A stretch of 5,120 nt of DNA from an uncultured Pseudomonadota bacterium (GTDB taxonomy: Bacteria; Myxococcota_A; Polyangia; HGW-17): contig CALKWH010000415.1 of the NCBI GenBank assembly GCA_938004375.1, positions 1-5,120 of the forward strand, in the 5' to 3' direction. The stretch's first letter is position 1, and each line of letters begins with the position of its first letter. A program made the position numbers and the translations under genes. Positions 1-5,120 of the stretch are shown piece after piece. The notes beneath the pieces were generated by a model, which was given only the letters and a program-made list of their open reading frames with translations, was not told where the DNA came from and did no database searches.

Positions 1-43
1 TCGTATTCGGTGACTGGAGTTCAGACGTGTGCTCTTCCGATCT
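1..43 (+). other. Sequencing adapter left at contig end (not genomic)
   Basis: Bases 10-43 match from memory the 34-base Illumina TruSeq read-2/index-primer sequence, which begins GTGACTGGAGTTC and ends GCTCTTCCGATCT. Bases 2-9 (CGTATTCG) sit where an 8-base i7 index would lie, and base 1 (T) fits the last base of the preceding P7 segment. Genomic sequence therefore starts at about base 44. Any protein start or end predicted inside this block is an artefact: reading plus-strand from the GTG at 27 gives MCSSDL, a string generated by the adapter. Confidence 0.96.
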
Positions 44-44
44 C

Positions 45-1874
45 AAGACCACGTGCGTGTTCGGGGCCACCGACCCCGCCGACATGTGCGGCGACGGGCA
101 ATACTGCCTGGGCACCGGCGAGTGCGATCCGGCCTACTCCTTCCAGTGTGCCCACGGCGAGACCGAGCGGTTGAACCCGGACACCGACGGCGACGGCATC
201 CCCGACGGCCAGGAGGGCACGTTCGTGTGCAACCCGGCCACCGAGGACAACCCGCTGGGGCGCAAGGACGTCAAGTTCCTGGAGATGACCCACGCCAAGC
301 TCGGCCTCGAGAACAAGACCGTGACCCAGGCGGTGACGATCACGAACCCGGGCGCCCACGACCAGATCCTGTGCCACGACCTGCAGGAGTCCACCTCCGA
401 GGTCGCCGGGTTCACCCTCACGCGGGATCTCGAACAGAGCGGCGACGAGCCGGTCGAGAGCGTGAGCGGCAACTTCCAGGCCATCAAGACCCGCGTCGAG
501 CTGGCTTTCGGCGCCGCCAACGTCCAGATGCGTGCCTCCGGCAGCCAGACCCTGTCCCACGAGGAGTATCCGACCATCGTCAACGCGATCTTCGATGTCA
601 CCACCACCGCCAGCCTCACCGCTTCGGCGGTGCGCAACCGGCTCCTGGCCGCCATCATGGGCGTCACCGAGAGCTCCCTGGAGAACCTGCCCGCCGTGGA
701 CACGTTCGGCTCCGAGGACACCACCTTCGTCGTGGCGCTCGCTGTGCAGAAGGCCGAACCCAAGGCCTTCAACCCCGACGGCACCTTCACGATCAAGGAC
801 ACCTTCCTCATCGTCCAGGGCGGTGTCTCCCGCCGGACGCAGTACGACAACAACGCGGTGTCCACGGCCATGCACCTCGACGACTTCTCGAACTCCACCG
901 GCTGGGCCGGACCCATGGCCGGCCACGAGGACGAGTGCGAGCCCTACGAGGTCTCCACGATGCCCATCGCCGACATCATTTGGGTAATCGACGAGTCCGG
1001 CTCCATGTCCGAAGAGCAGACCTCCGTGGCCAACAACGCCGTGAACTTCTTCAACCGCGCCATCGCCTACGGGTTGGATTTCCGCATGGGGATCGTCGAC
1101 GTGGGTATCGTCAACAATGGCCGCTTCTGCACCGACTTGAACCAGTCCGGAGACTACTTTCTGGGGCCGGGTAACCTCGCCCAGTTCCAGCAGTGCGTGC
1201 TGAGGCCCTGGGGCGGTGGCACGAGTGAAGGTGGGACCGAGCACGGCATCACCCAGGGCTACAACGCCATCATCAACCACCTGCCCCGCCAGGCGGGCAG
1301 CGCGAGCCGGATCCGCCCCGACGCCACCCTGGTCCTGATCTACGTCTCCGACGAGCGCGCCGAGGAGCTCAAGGAGTCTTGTGGTGCGAATAGTTCCGGG
1401 ATGTCTCCGATCGATCCTGCCTGCCTCTGGGGGGTGATCGGCCCCACCGTCCAGCTCCTGCAAGGCGCCTCCTCCACCGGCGGCATCGGCAAGGCCCACG
1501 CCCTCATCGGTCCGCCACCGAACGGTTGTTCGGGAGCCCCCGAGGTGGGACAGGGCTACCTCGACATCGTGCAGTACATGGGCGGGCAGGTCGGTTCCAT
1601 CTGCCAGACCGACCTGGGACCCACGTTGCAGGTCGTCATCGAGGACATCGTCGCGTCCTCCTCCCCGGTGCGCCTGCTGCACTTCCCCATCAGCCTCTCC
1701 CTGTCCGTGTCCAAGGACGGCCTCCCGCTGCCCCGCAGCCGGGTGTCCGGCTTCGACTACCGCTCCAGCGCCAACACCATCGTGTTCATCGGCCAGACGT
1801 TCGACCCCAACCATCCCTCCGAGGTGCTCGTGTCCTATTACCGCTGGGTCACGGACGTCGTCCCGGTGGACTAG
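45..1874 (+). CDS. VWA-domain, Cys-rich secreted-type protein, 5' truncated by contig end
   Basis: This is a partial gene of 609 visible codons ending at TAG; the true start and any signal peptide lie beyond the contig edge. The first in-frame start codon (GTG at 27) is in adapter and is not real. Numbering from base 45, a Cys-rich stretch (Cys 4, 15, 21, 27, 35) is followed by a thrombospondin-type-3-like acidic loop, NPDTDGDGIPDGQE (44-57). A region of unknown fold follows (about 70-300). The VWA domain starts near 308 with MIDAS motif DESGSMS (316-322); Thr393 or Thr398 in a Gly-rich segment and Asp436 in LVLIYVSDE are candidates for the remaining metal ligands. A beta-rich tail (about 543-609) ends the protein. 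Fourteen Cys suggest disulfides and export, so a cell-surface or outer-membrane location is inferred. VWA domains usually mediate metal-dependent protein binding; the ligand is unknown. The kinase gene starts 5 bases downstream, so the two are probably co-transcribed. Confidence 0.88.
   Translation, partial: KTTCVFGATDPADMCGDGQYCLGTGECDPAYSFQCAHGETERLNPDTDGDGIPDGQEGTFVCNPATEDNPLGRKDVKFLEMTHAKLGLENKTVTQAVTITNPGAHDQILCHDLQESTSEVAGFTLTRDLEQSGDEPVESVSGNFQAIKTRVELAFGAANVQMRASGSQTLSHEEYPTIVNAIFDVTTTASLTASAVRNRLLAAIMGVTESSLENLPAVDTFGSEDTTFVVALAVQKAEPKAFNPDGTFTIKDTFLIVQGGVSRRTQYDNNAVSTAMHLDDFSNSTGWAGPMAGHEDECEPYEVSTMPIADIIWVIDESGSMSEEQTSVANNAVNFFNRAIAYGLDFRMGIVDVGIVNNGRFCTDLNQSGDYFLGPGNLAQFQQCVLRPWGGGTSEGGTEHGITQGYNAIINHLPRQAGSASRIRPDATLVLIYVSDERAEELKESCGANSSGMSPIDPACLWGVIGPTVQLLQGASSTGGIGKAHALIGPPPNGCSGAPEVGQGYLDIVQYMGGQVGSICQTDLGPTLQVVIEDIVASSSPVRLLHFPISLSLSVSKDGLPLPRSRVSGFDYRSSANTIVFIGQTFDPNHPSEVLVSYYRWVTDVVPVD
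174..215 (+). other. Thrombospondin type-3-like calcium-binding loop in the VWA protein
   Basis: The encoded peptide NPDTDGDGIPDGQE has the D-x-D-x-D-G-x-x-D spacing of type-3 thrombospondin/OmpA-linker calcium loops. Such loops are typical of extracellular or outer-membrane proteins and support export of this gene's product. Only one copy is visible; others may lie in the missing N-terminal part. Confidence 0.8.
990..1010 (+). other. MIDAS metal-binding motif (DxSxS) of the VWA domain
   Basis: Codons for DESGSMS follow a hydrophobic beta strand (IADIIWVI), the standard position of the first MIDAS motif in VWA domains. Both Ser residues and the leading Asp are intact, so divalent-metal binding is likely retained. 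A later strand, LVLIYVSDE (from about 1329), carries the Asp expected near the end of the metal site. Confidence 0.87.
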
Positions 1875-1879
1875 TCGTC

Positions 1880-3142
1880 ATGCCCGACAACCCCATCTCC
1901 CCCTTCGCCGCCGACCCGTTCCCCCTGGGGACGTTGCTCGAGGGCAAGATCCGTCTGGAACGGATCCTGGGCCGGGGGGCCATGGGGGTCGTCTATCTGG
2001 GCACGGATCTGTTTCTGGAGCGCCGGGTGGCCGTCAAGGTGCTCAAGCTCCGGACCGTGCGCAACCCCGACGCCATTGAGCGCTTCCGGCGCGAGGCCGT
2101 CGCCATGGCGCACATCAACCACCCCAACGTGGTGCAGATCTTCTCCTTCGGCGAGAAGGACGACTTCTACTATTTCGTGATGGAGCACATCCCCGGGCGC
2201 AACCTCGCCGACCTCGTCGAGGACTACGCCGCCCGGCACGATGCGCTGCCGCTGGACGTGGCCATCGGCATCATCGCCCAGATCTGCGCCGGACTGGGGG
2301 CGGTCCACGCCAAGGGCATCGCCCACCGCGACGTCAAGCCCGCCAACGTGCTGCTGGCCAAGGACAACTTCCGGGTGGCGCTCACCGACTTCGGCCTGAC
2401 CTCGCTGTCGCCCTCGTCCCGGGACCGCCTCGTCGAGGGCACGCCCCTGTACCTGGCGCCCGAGCGCATCCGCACCGAGGAGCTCCCCGCCGACCGCCAG
2501 CACCTGCCGGACATCTACGCCATCGGGTGCATCTTCTTCGAGCTGCTCACCGGGCATCCGCCCTACGAGTGCGACTCCCTCGTCGAGCTGCTGGACATGC
2601 ACCTGCACGAGGATGTCCCGCGCATCACCGCCGAGCGGCCCGACCTCCCGCTCTACGTCGACACCGTCGTCTCCAACGCCATGGCCAAGGACTATGCGCG
2701 GCGGTATCCGTCCTGCGAGGCCCTGCGCACCGAGCTCCTGCAGTTCCGCATGCCCTCGCGCCAGGAGAAGTACACCCGTCCCCTGCTGCTGCTCCTGGAT
2801 GCGGACACTGAAGACGGCGAGGCGCTGCGCAGCGCGCTGCACGCCCAGTTGCCCACCGTGCACGTCCTCTCCAGCCCCGATCCCGAGGAGGCCATCGCCA
2901 CCGCCCTCCAGGAGCGCCCCGACGTCATCTTCGTCACCGACGAGCTCCACGGCTTCTCCCTTTTGGAGTTGTGCTCGCGGCTGCAGTCTTCCCGGGTGCC
3001 GGTGTTCCTGTTCCTCTCCAACGCCGACAACAGCCTGGTGTTTCTCTATCGCGAGCTGGGCGTCCGGGGCGTCTTCGTGAAGCCCTATCCGATGACCGCC
3101 ATCATGGACCATGTAAAAAAAGCACTCACCGAGAAGGCCTGA
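1880..3142 (+). CDS. Hanks-type Ser/Thr protein kinase with C-terminal pseudoreceiver domain
   Basis: A 420-residue protein predicted to transfer phosphate from ATP to Ser/Thr of unknown substrates. The ATG at 1880 is chosen because GGTGGA (1865-1870) lies 9 bases before it and the kinase fold begins soon after; the open frame runs further upstream only as a shadow of the VWA gene. The kinase domain (about 24-288) is complete: glycine loop GRGAMG (31-36), Lys53 in VAVK, helix-C Glu72, catalytic HRD (149-151) with Lys153 and Asn156, DFG (170-172), GTPLYLAPE (187-195), and Asp211 in DIYAIG. This is the PknB-like bacterial pattern. Residues 301-420 resemble a CheY-like receiver: Asp307 at its first strand, KP at 401-402, and a typical alpha/beta pattern. 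In an ungapped match of TDELHGFSLLEL to the usual DxxLPGxSGLEL block, the phosphoacceptor Asp is Thr353, with Asp354 beside it, and the acidic pair is incomplete. No membrane segment or signal peptide is seen, so the protein is cytoplasmic. It is downstream of, and probably co-transcribed with, the VWA gene. Confidence 0.93.
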   Translation: MPDNPISPFAADPFPLGTLLEGKIRLERILGRGAMGVVYLGTDLFLERRVAVKVLKLRTVRNPDAIERFRREAVAMAHINHPNVVQIFSFGEKDDFYYFVMEHIPGRNLADLVEDYAARHDALPLDVAIGIIAQICAGLGAVHAKGIAHRDVKPANVLLAKDNFRVALTDFGLTSLSPSSRDRLVEGTPLYLAPERIRTEELPADRQHLPDIYAIGCIFFELLTGHPPYECDSLVELLDMHLHEDVPRITAERPDLPLYVDTVVSNAMAKDYARRYPSCEALRTELLQFRMPSRQEKYTRPLLLLLDADTEDGEALRSALHAQLPTVHVLSSPDPEEAIATALQERPDVIFVTDELHGFSLLELCSRLQSSRVPVFLFLSNADNSLVFLYRELGVRGVFVKPYPMTAIMDHVKKALTEKA

Positions 3143-3143
3143 G

Positions 3144-3161
3144 TCCTCACGGTTTCCTCAC
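3144..3161 (+). promoter_or_regulatory. Pho-box-like direct repeat A
   Basis: Two identical 7-mers TCCTCAC (3144-3150 and 3155-3161) are separated by 4 bases (GGTT), giving the 7+4+7 layout of a PhoB-binding Pho box. The E. coli half-site is CTGTCAY, so the sequence match is partial (the TCAC end is shared). It lies just after the kinase stop codon and about 100 bases before a phosphate transporter start. Binding of a PhoB-type regulator is inferred. Confidence 0.45.
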
Positions 3162-3173
3162 AATCCCCGCGCT

Positions 3174-3202
3174 TTCTAACGATCTGCTAACGCTCCGCTC
3201 AC
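3174..3202 (+). promoter_or_regulatory. Pho-box-like triple direct repeat B
   Basis: Three related 7-mers, TTCTAAC (3174-3180), TGCTAAC (3185-3191) and CGCTCAC (3196-3202), recur with an exact 11-base period and share the pattern NNCTMAC. Array A at 3144-3161 also fits that pattern. PhoB-family regulators bind such 11-base-phased direct repeats, and here the array is upstream of a Na+/Pi cotransporter gene. A possible extended -10, TGCTAGGTT (3211-3219), places the hexamer TAGGTT 11 bases after the last half-site, a spacing usual for Pho-activated promoters; the hexamer itself is a weak match to TATAAT. Confidence 0.55.
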
Positions 3203-3210
3203 GTTTTATC

Positions 3211-3219
3211 TGCTAGGTT
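3211..3219 (+). promoter_or_regulatory. Candidate extended -10 element for the phosphate transporter
   Basis: TG-C-TAGGTT fits the TGnTAnnnT form of an extended -10 downstream of the Pho-box-like array. Only three of six hexamer bases match TATAAT, and TTTTAT (3204-3209) is a rival, so the exact position is uncertain. Confidence 0.3.
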
Positions 3220-3232
3220 TTCGTGGGTTTTT

Positions 3233-3252
3233 GGTGAGTCCGCGGGCTCACC
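3233..3252 (+). other. 5'-leader hairpin immediately before the transporter ribosome binding site
   Basis: GGTGAGTC (3233-3240) pairs with GGCTCACC (3245-3252) through 8 contiguous pairs (one T-G wobble), with a CGCG loop. It ends one base before the GGAGG at 3254-3258. No U-run follows on either strand, so it is not a typical intrinsic terminator. It could affect mRNA stability or ribosome access; that role is inferred. Confidence 0.5.
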
Positions 3253-3264
3253 GGGAGGAATCTC

Positions 3265-4932
3265 ATGAGCACGGTAGCCATGGCGGTCCAGGTCTTCGGG
3301 GGGCTGGCGTTCTTCATCATGGGCATGAACATCATGAGCGACGCCCTGCAGAAGGTCGCCGGCGAGCGCATGCGCCTGTTCCTCTCGAAGGTGACAGGGA
3401 ATCCGGTGTTCGGGCTGCTCACGGGCTTGGCCGTCACGAGCGTGATCCAGAGCTCGTCGGCCACCACGGTCATGGTGGTCTCCTTCGTCAACGCCGGCCT
3501 GTTGAACCTGATCCAGGCCGTCGGCGTGATCCTGGGCGCCAACATCGGCACGACCATCACGGCCTGGATCGTCTCCCTCGTCGGCTTCAAGATGAACATC
3601 GCCGCGATGGCCCTCCCCGCGCTCTCGATGGGGTTCTTCGGCGGGCTCCTGTCCAAGGACCGGACCAAATCGATCCTGGACATCCTGCTCGGGTTCGGCC
3701 TGCTCTTCTTCGGCCTGGACTTCATGAAGGAGGCGCTGTCCTCCCCGGAACATCTGGAGATGGTCAAGGGTTGGATGGGCTGGGTCAACGCGAACGGTCC
3801 CCTGTCACGCCTGTGGGTGGTGGCCGTGGGCTCGGTCGTGACCATGCTCATCCAGAGCTCATCGGCCACGATGGCCATCACGCTGATCCTCGCCCACCAG
3901 GGGGTGATCCACCACGAGACCGCCTTTGCGCTCATCCTGGGCGAGAACATCGGCACCACCATCACCGCCAACATCGCCGCCATCGGCGCCACGGTGGCCG
4001 CCAAGCGGGCGGCGCGTTCGCACTTCCTCTTCAACGTCTTCGGCGTCTGCTGGGTGTTCGCCCTGTGGCCGCTGTGGGTCCGGCTCATCGACGCCATCGT
4101 GCCGGGGCCGATGAGCGCGGCAGCCGGGCTGCCGGTGCACATGAGCGCCTTCCACACGCTGTTCAACGTGATCAACGCGCTCATGTTCCTGCCGTTCGTG
4201 AAGTACCTGGCCGCCGCGGCCACCTGGATGGTCCCCGAGCGGCCCGCCACGGCCGGCCTCGAGGAGCGGACCTTCGAGTTCATCAACTTCCGGCAGGTCC
4301 AGGTGCCCGAGCTGGCCATCCTGGCCGCCCGCAAGGATCTGCAGGTGATGGGCGCCGAGATCGGGAAGATGCTCGGGCTGCTCGAGGACCTGATCCAGAA
4401 CCCGGAGGCGCCCCGCGGACGTGTGGTGTCCGAGATCTCCCGCATCGAGGAGCGCGTCGACCGCATGGCCGACGGGATGGTGGAGTACCTGGTGCGCGTC
4501 TCGCAGGGCTCCCTCTCCTACGATGAGGCCCACGAGGTGGCCGCGCTCTTGCACACCACCGCCGACTATGAGCGCATCGGAGATCACTGCGAGCTGCTCA
4601 TGAAGTTGCTGCGTCGCAAGCACGAGAAGCAGCACAAGTTCAGCCTAGAGGCGAAGGGGGAGCTCCTCGATCTGTACCGGAGGGTGAGCTCGTTCCTGGA
4701 CTTCACGCGGGAGAATCTGCTCACCCGGCGGGACATCATGAAGGCGGCCTGGGAGCACGAGGACGGCATCAACGAGATGAGCAAGGAGCTGCGGCGCCGG
4801 AACATCGAGCGCATGTCCAACGCCACCTGCATGGTCGAGGGCGGACTCATCTTCATCAACATGATCTCGTCCCTCGAGAAGATCGGCGATCACAACATGA
4901 ACATCGCCGAGGAGATCTCGGGCATCCGGTGA
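3265..4932 (+). CDS. Na+/phosphate cotransporter family protein with C-terminal PhoU-like domain
   Basis: A 555-residue inner-membrane protein of the bacterial NaPi/YjbB-like family (E. coli YjbB has the same layout and similar length); it is predicted to move inorganic phosphate coupled to sodium. The start is fixed by GGAGG at 3254-3258, 6 bases before ATG. The transport domain has the family's internal duplication: QSSSATT (62-68) with GANIGTT (91-97), and QSSSATM (197-203) with GENIGTT (226-232), within hydrophobic segments spanning about 5-325. The C-terminal half (about 345-555) is soluble, helical and PhoU-like, with paired metal-site-type motifs ERIGDH (436-441) and EKIGDH (538-543). 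PhoU domains commonly sense or regulate phosphate flux. Characterised bacterial YjbB-type proteins have been linked to phosphate export, so transport direction cannot be read from sequence. Pho-box-like repeats upstream suggest its own phosphate-responsive promoter. The gene looks intact. Confidence 0.95.
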   Translation: MSTVAMAVQVFGGLAFFIMGMNIMSDALQKVAGERMRLFLSKVTGNPVFGLLTGLAVTSVIQSSSATTVMVVSFVNAGLLNLIQAVGVILGANIGTTITAWIVSLVGFKMNIAAMALPALSMGFFGGLLSKDRTKSILDILLGFGLLFFGLDFMKEALSSPEHLEMVKGWMGWVNANGPLSRLWVVAVGSVVTMLIQSSSATMAITLILAHQGVIHHETAFALILGENIGTTITANIAAIGATVAAKRAARSHFLFNVFGVCWVFALWPLWVRLIDAIVPGPMSAAAGLPVHMSAFHTLFNVINALMFLPFVKYLAAAATWMVPERPATAGLEERTFEFINFRQVQVPELAILAARKDLQVMGAEIGKMLGLLEDLIQNPEAPRGRVVSEISRIEERVDRMADGMVEYLVRVSQGSLSYDEAHEVAALLHTTADYERIGDHCELLMKLLRRKHEKQHKFSLEAKGELLDLYRRVSSFLDFTRENLLTRRDIMKAAWEHEDGINEMSKELRRRNIERMSNATCMVEGGLIFINMISSLEKIGDHNMNIAEEISGIR

Positions 4933-4997
4933 TGTTCCGGCCCCCGCCGCCCCGCCCGGTCCATGGGTTCTCCCGCTCGAAATCGAAATCGGTTTTT

Positions 4998-5036
4998 TCT
5001 TCACCTCTTCGCCGGTGGTGACCACGTGGGTGAAGA
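4998..5036. repeat. Interrupted inverted repeat, 8-bp arms
   Basis: TCTTCACC (4998-5005) is the exact reverse complement of GGTGAAGA (5029-5036), with 23 bases between. The spacer contains the smaller dyad at 5015-5025. Neither strand has a T-run after the right-hand arm, so it does not look like an intrinsic terminator. Confidence 0.6.
5015..5025. repeat. Small operator-like dyad GTGGT-G-ACCAC
   Basis: A perfect 5-bp inverted repeat around one central base, nested inside the larger 4998-5036 dyad. The size and symmetry would suit a repressor half-site pair, but nothing identifies the regulator. Confidence 0.4.
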
Positions 5037-5068
5037 CCAGTCAGACTGTCCGACCTGTCTGACTGGTC
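5035..5068. repeat. Perfect 12-bp inverted repeat, 10-base spacer
   Basis: GACCAGTCAGAC (5035-5046) is the exact reverse complement of GTCTGACTGGTC (5057-5068). It ends 8 bases before a TTGACA box. No U-run follows, so an operator or a structured element is more likely than a terminator. Confidence 0.75.
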
Positions 5069-5073
5069 CGACC
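5047..5073 (+). repeat. Three tandem imperfect 9-base repeats
   Basis: TGTCCGACC (5047-5055), TGTCTGACT (5056-5064) and GGTCCGACC (5065-5073) abut each other with a 9-base period. GTCCGACC is identical in the first and third. They overlap the spacer and right arm of the 12-bp inverted repeat. Confidence 0.6.
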
Positions 5074-5076
5074 CGC

Positions 5077-5106
5077 TTGACAAGTTCCACGCAATGGCGC
5101 CTGATC
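5077..5106 (+). promoter_or_regulatory. Candidate sigma-70 promoter (-35 TTGACA)
   Basis: TTGACA at 5077-5082 is a perfect -35 consensus. At 17-18 bases spacing the -10 position reads CCTGAT or CTGATC, which is a poor match, so this promoter is either activator-dependent or not real. Its closeness to the upstream dyad and to the palindrome at 5100-5109 supports a regulated start for a gene beyond the window. Confidence 0.35.
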
Positions 5107-5109
5107 AGG
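5100..5109. repeat. 10-bp palindrome CCTGATCAGG
   Basis: A perfect palindrome located where the -10 and start site of the TTGACA promoter would fall. This is a position suited to repressor binding, though a palindrome this short can occur by chance. Confidence 0.4.
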
Positions 5110-5120
5110 GGCGACGGTCT

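Larger units (their letters stand above)
4933..5120. other. Non-coding region rich in repeats
   Basis: No convincing gene is seen after the transporter stop. The first part is C-rich (about 4938-4962), then a GAAATC tandem pair (4979-4990) and a T6 run (4993-4998). The rest is a cluster of inverted and direct repeats ending in a perfect TTGACA. It reads as an intergenic control region for a gene beyond the window's right edge. Confidence 0.65.

Noticed and set aside
21..1814. Long open frame on the minus strand opposite the VWA gene (about 597 codons)
   Set aside because: It is Gly/Val/Asp/His-rich with no recognisable domain, runs into adapter sequence at its end, and lies opposite a gene with clear VWA motifs. 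Long antisense frames are expected at this GC content.
1526..1879. Upstream in-frame extension of the kinase
   Set aside because: The extra residues are an Arg/Pro/His-rich shadow of the VWA gene in another frame. The ATG at 1880 has a Shine-Dalgarno and is followed by a normal kinase N-terminus.
45..3142. TerY-type VWA/PP2C/Ser-Thr-kinase triad
   Set aside because: That system uses a small cytoplasmic TerY-like VWA protein and a PP2C phosphatase. Here the VWA protein is large, Cys-rich and apparently exported, and no phosphatase gene is in the window.
3233..3252. Hairpin as terminator of the VWA-kinase operon
   Set aside because: It is followed by GGGAGGAA and not by a U-run, and it would place the ribosome binding site in the terminator. 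On the other strand it is followed by A residues.
3213..4466. Minus-strand open frame opposite the transporter (about 417 codons)
   Set aside because: It has no domain pattern and is explained by GC-rich codon use of the well-supported NaPi-PhoU gene.
4979..4998. Intrinsic terminator after the transporter (T6 run at 4993-4998)
   Set aside because: No stable GC-rich stem ends at the T-run; only weak AT pairs (GAAA with TTTC) can form.
5094..5120. Start of a new gene at ATG 5094
   Set aside because: There is no ribosome binding site in front, only nine codons are visible, and the ATG overlaps the spacer of the candidate TTGACA promoter.

Overview
The window begins at a contig edge that still carries a sequencing adapter (bases 1-43), followed by three plus-strand genes with no overlap: a 5'-truncated secreted-type von Willebrand factor A (VWA) protein (45-1874), a cytoplasmic Hanks-type Ser/Thr kinase fused to a degenerate response-regulator receiver domain (1880-3142), and a Na+/phosphate cotransporter-family protein with a C-terminal PhoU-like domain (3265-4932). 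The last 188 bases (4933-5120) hold no supported gene but are dense in inverted and direct repeats and include a perfect TTGACA -35 box.

The DNA is very GC-rich, with strongly GC-biased third codon positions. High GC, a Cys-rich VWA protein carrying a DTDGDGIPDG-type calcium loop, and a PknB-like kinase fused to a receiver module together suggest a myxobacterium-like organism (Myxococcota or another former deltaproteobacterial lineage), probably from a metagenome or draft assembly. This is an inference from gene style; there is no rRNA or other taxonomic marker here.

The VWA gene and the kinase gene are separated by 5 bases and are very probably co-transcribed. The VWA protein looks exported and disulfide-bonded, while the kinase has no membrane segment, so a direct physical partnership is not obvious. 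The kinase's receiver domain has Thr where the phosphoacceptor Asp is expected, so it is probably a protein-interaction or allosteric module and not a phosphorelay input.

The 122-base gap between the kinase and the transporter is relatively AT-rich and contains 7-base half-sites repeated with an exact 11-base period (two at 3144-3161, three at 3174-3202). This is the geometry of a Pho box, and it lies directly upstream of a phosphate transporter. The transporter is therefore best read as a separate transcription unit, probably induced by phosphate limitation through a PhoB-type regulator. A hairpin with an 8-bp stem sits immediately before its ribosome binding site.

I did not find a clearly new multi-gene system. 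The items most worth a second look are the kinase-pseudoreceiver fusion, the Pho-box-like array, and the repeat cluster at 4998-5109.
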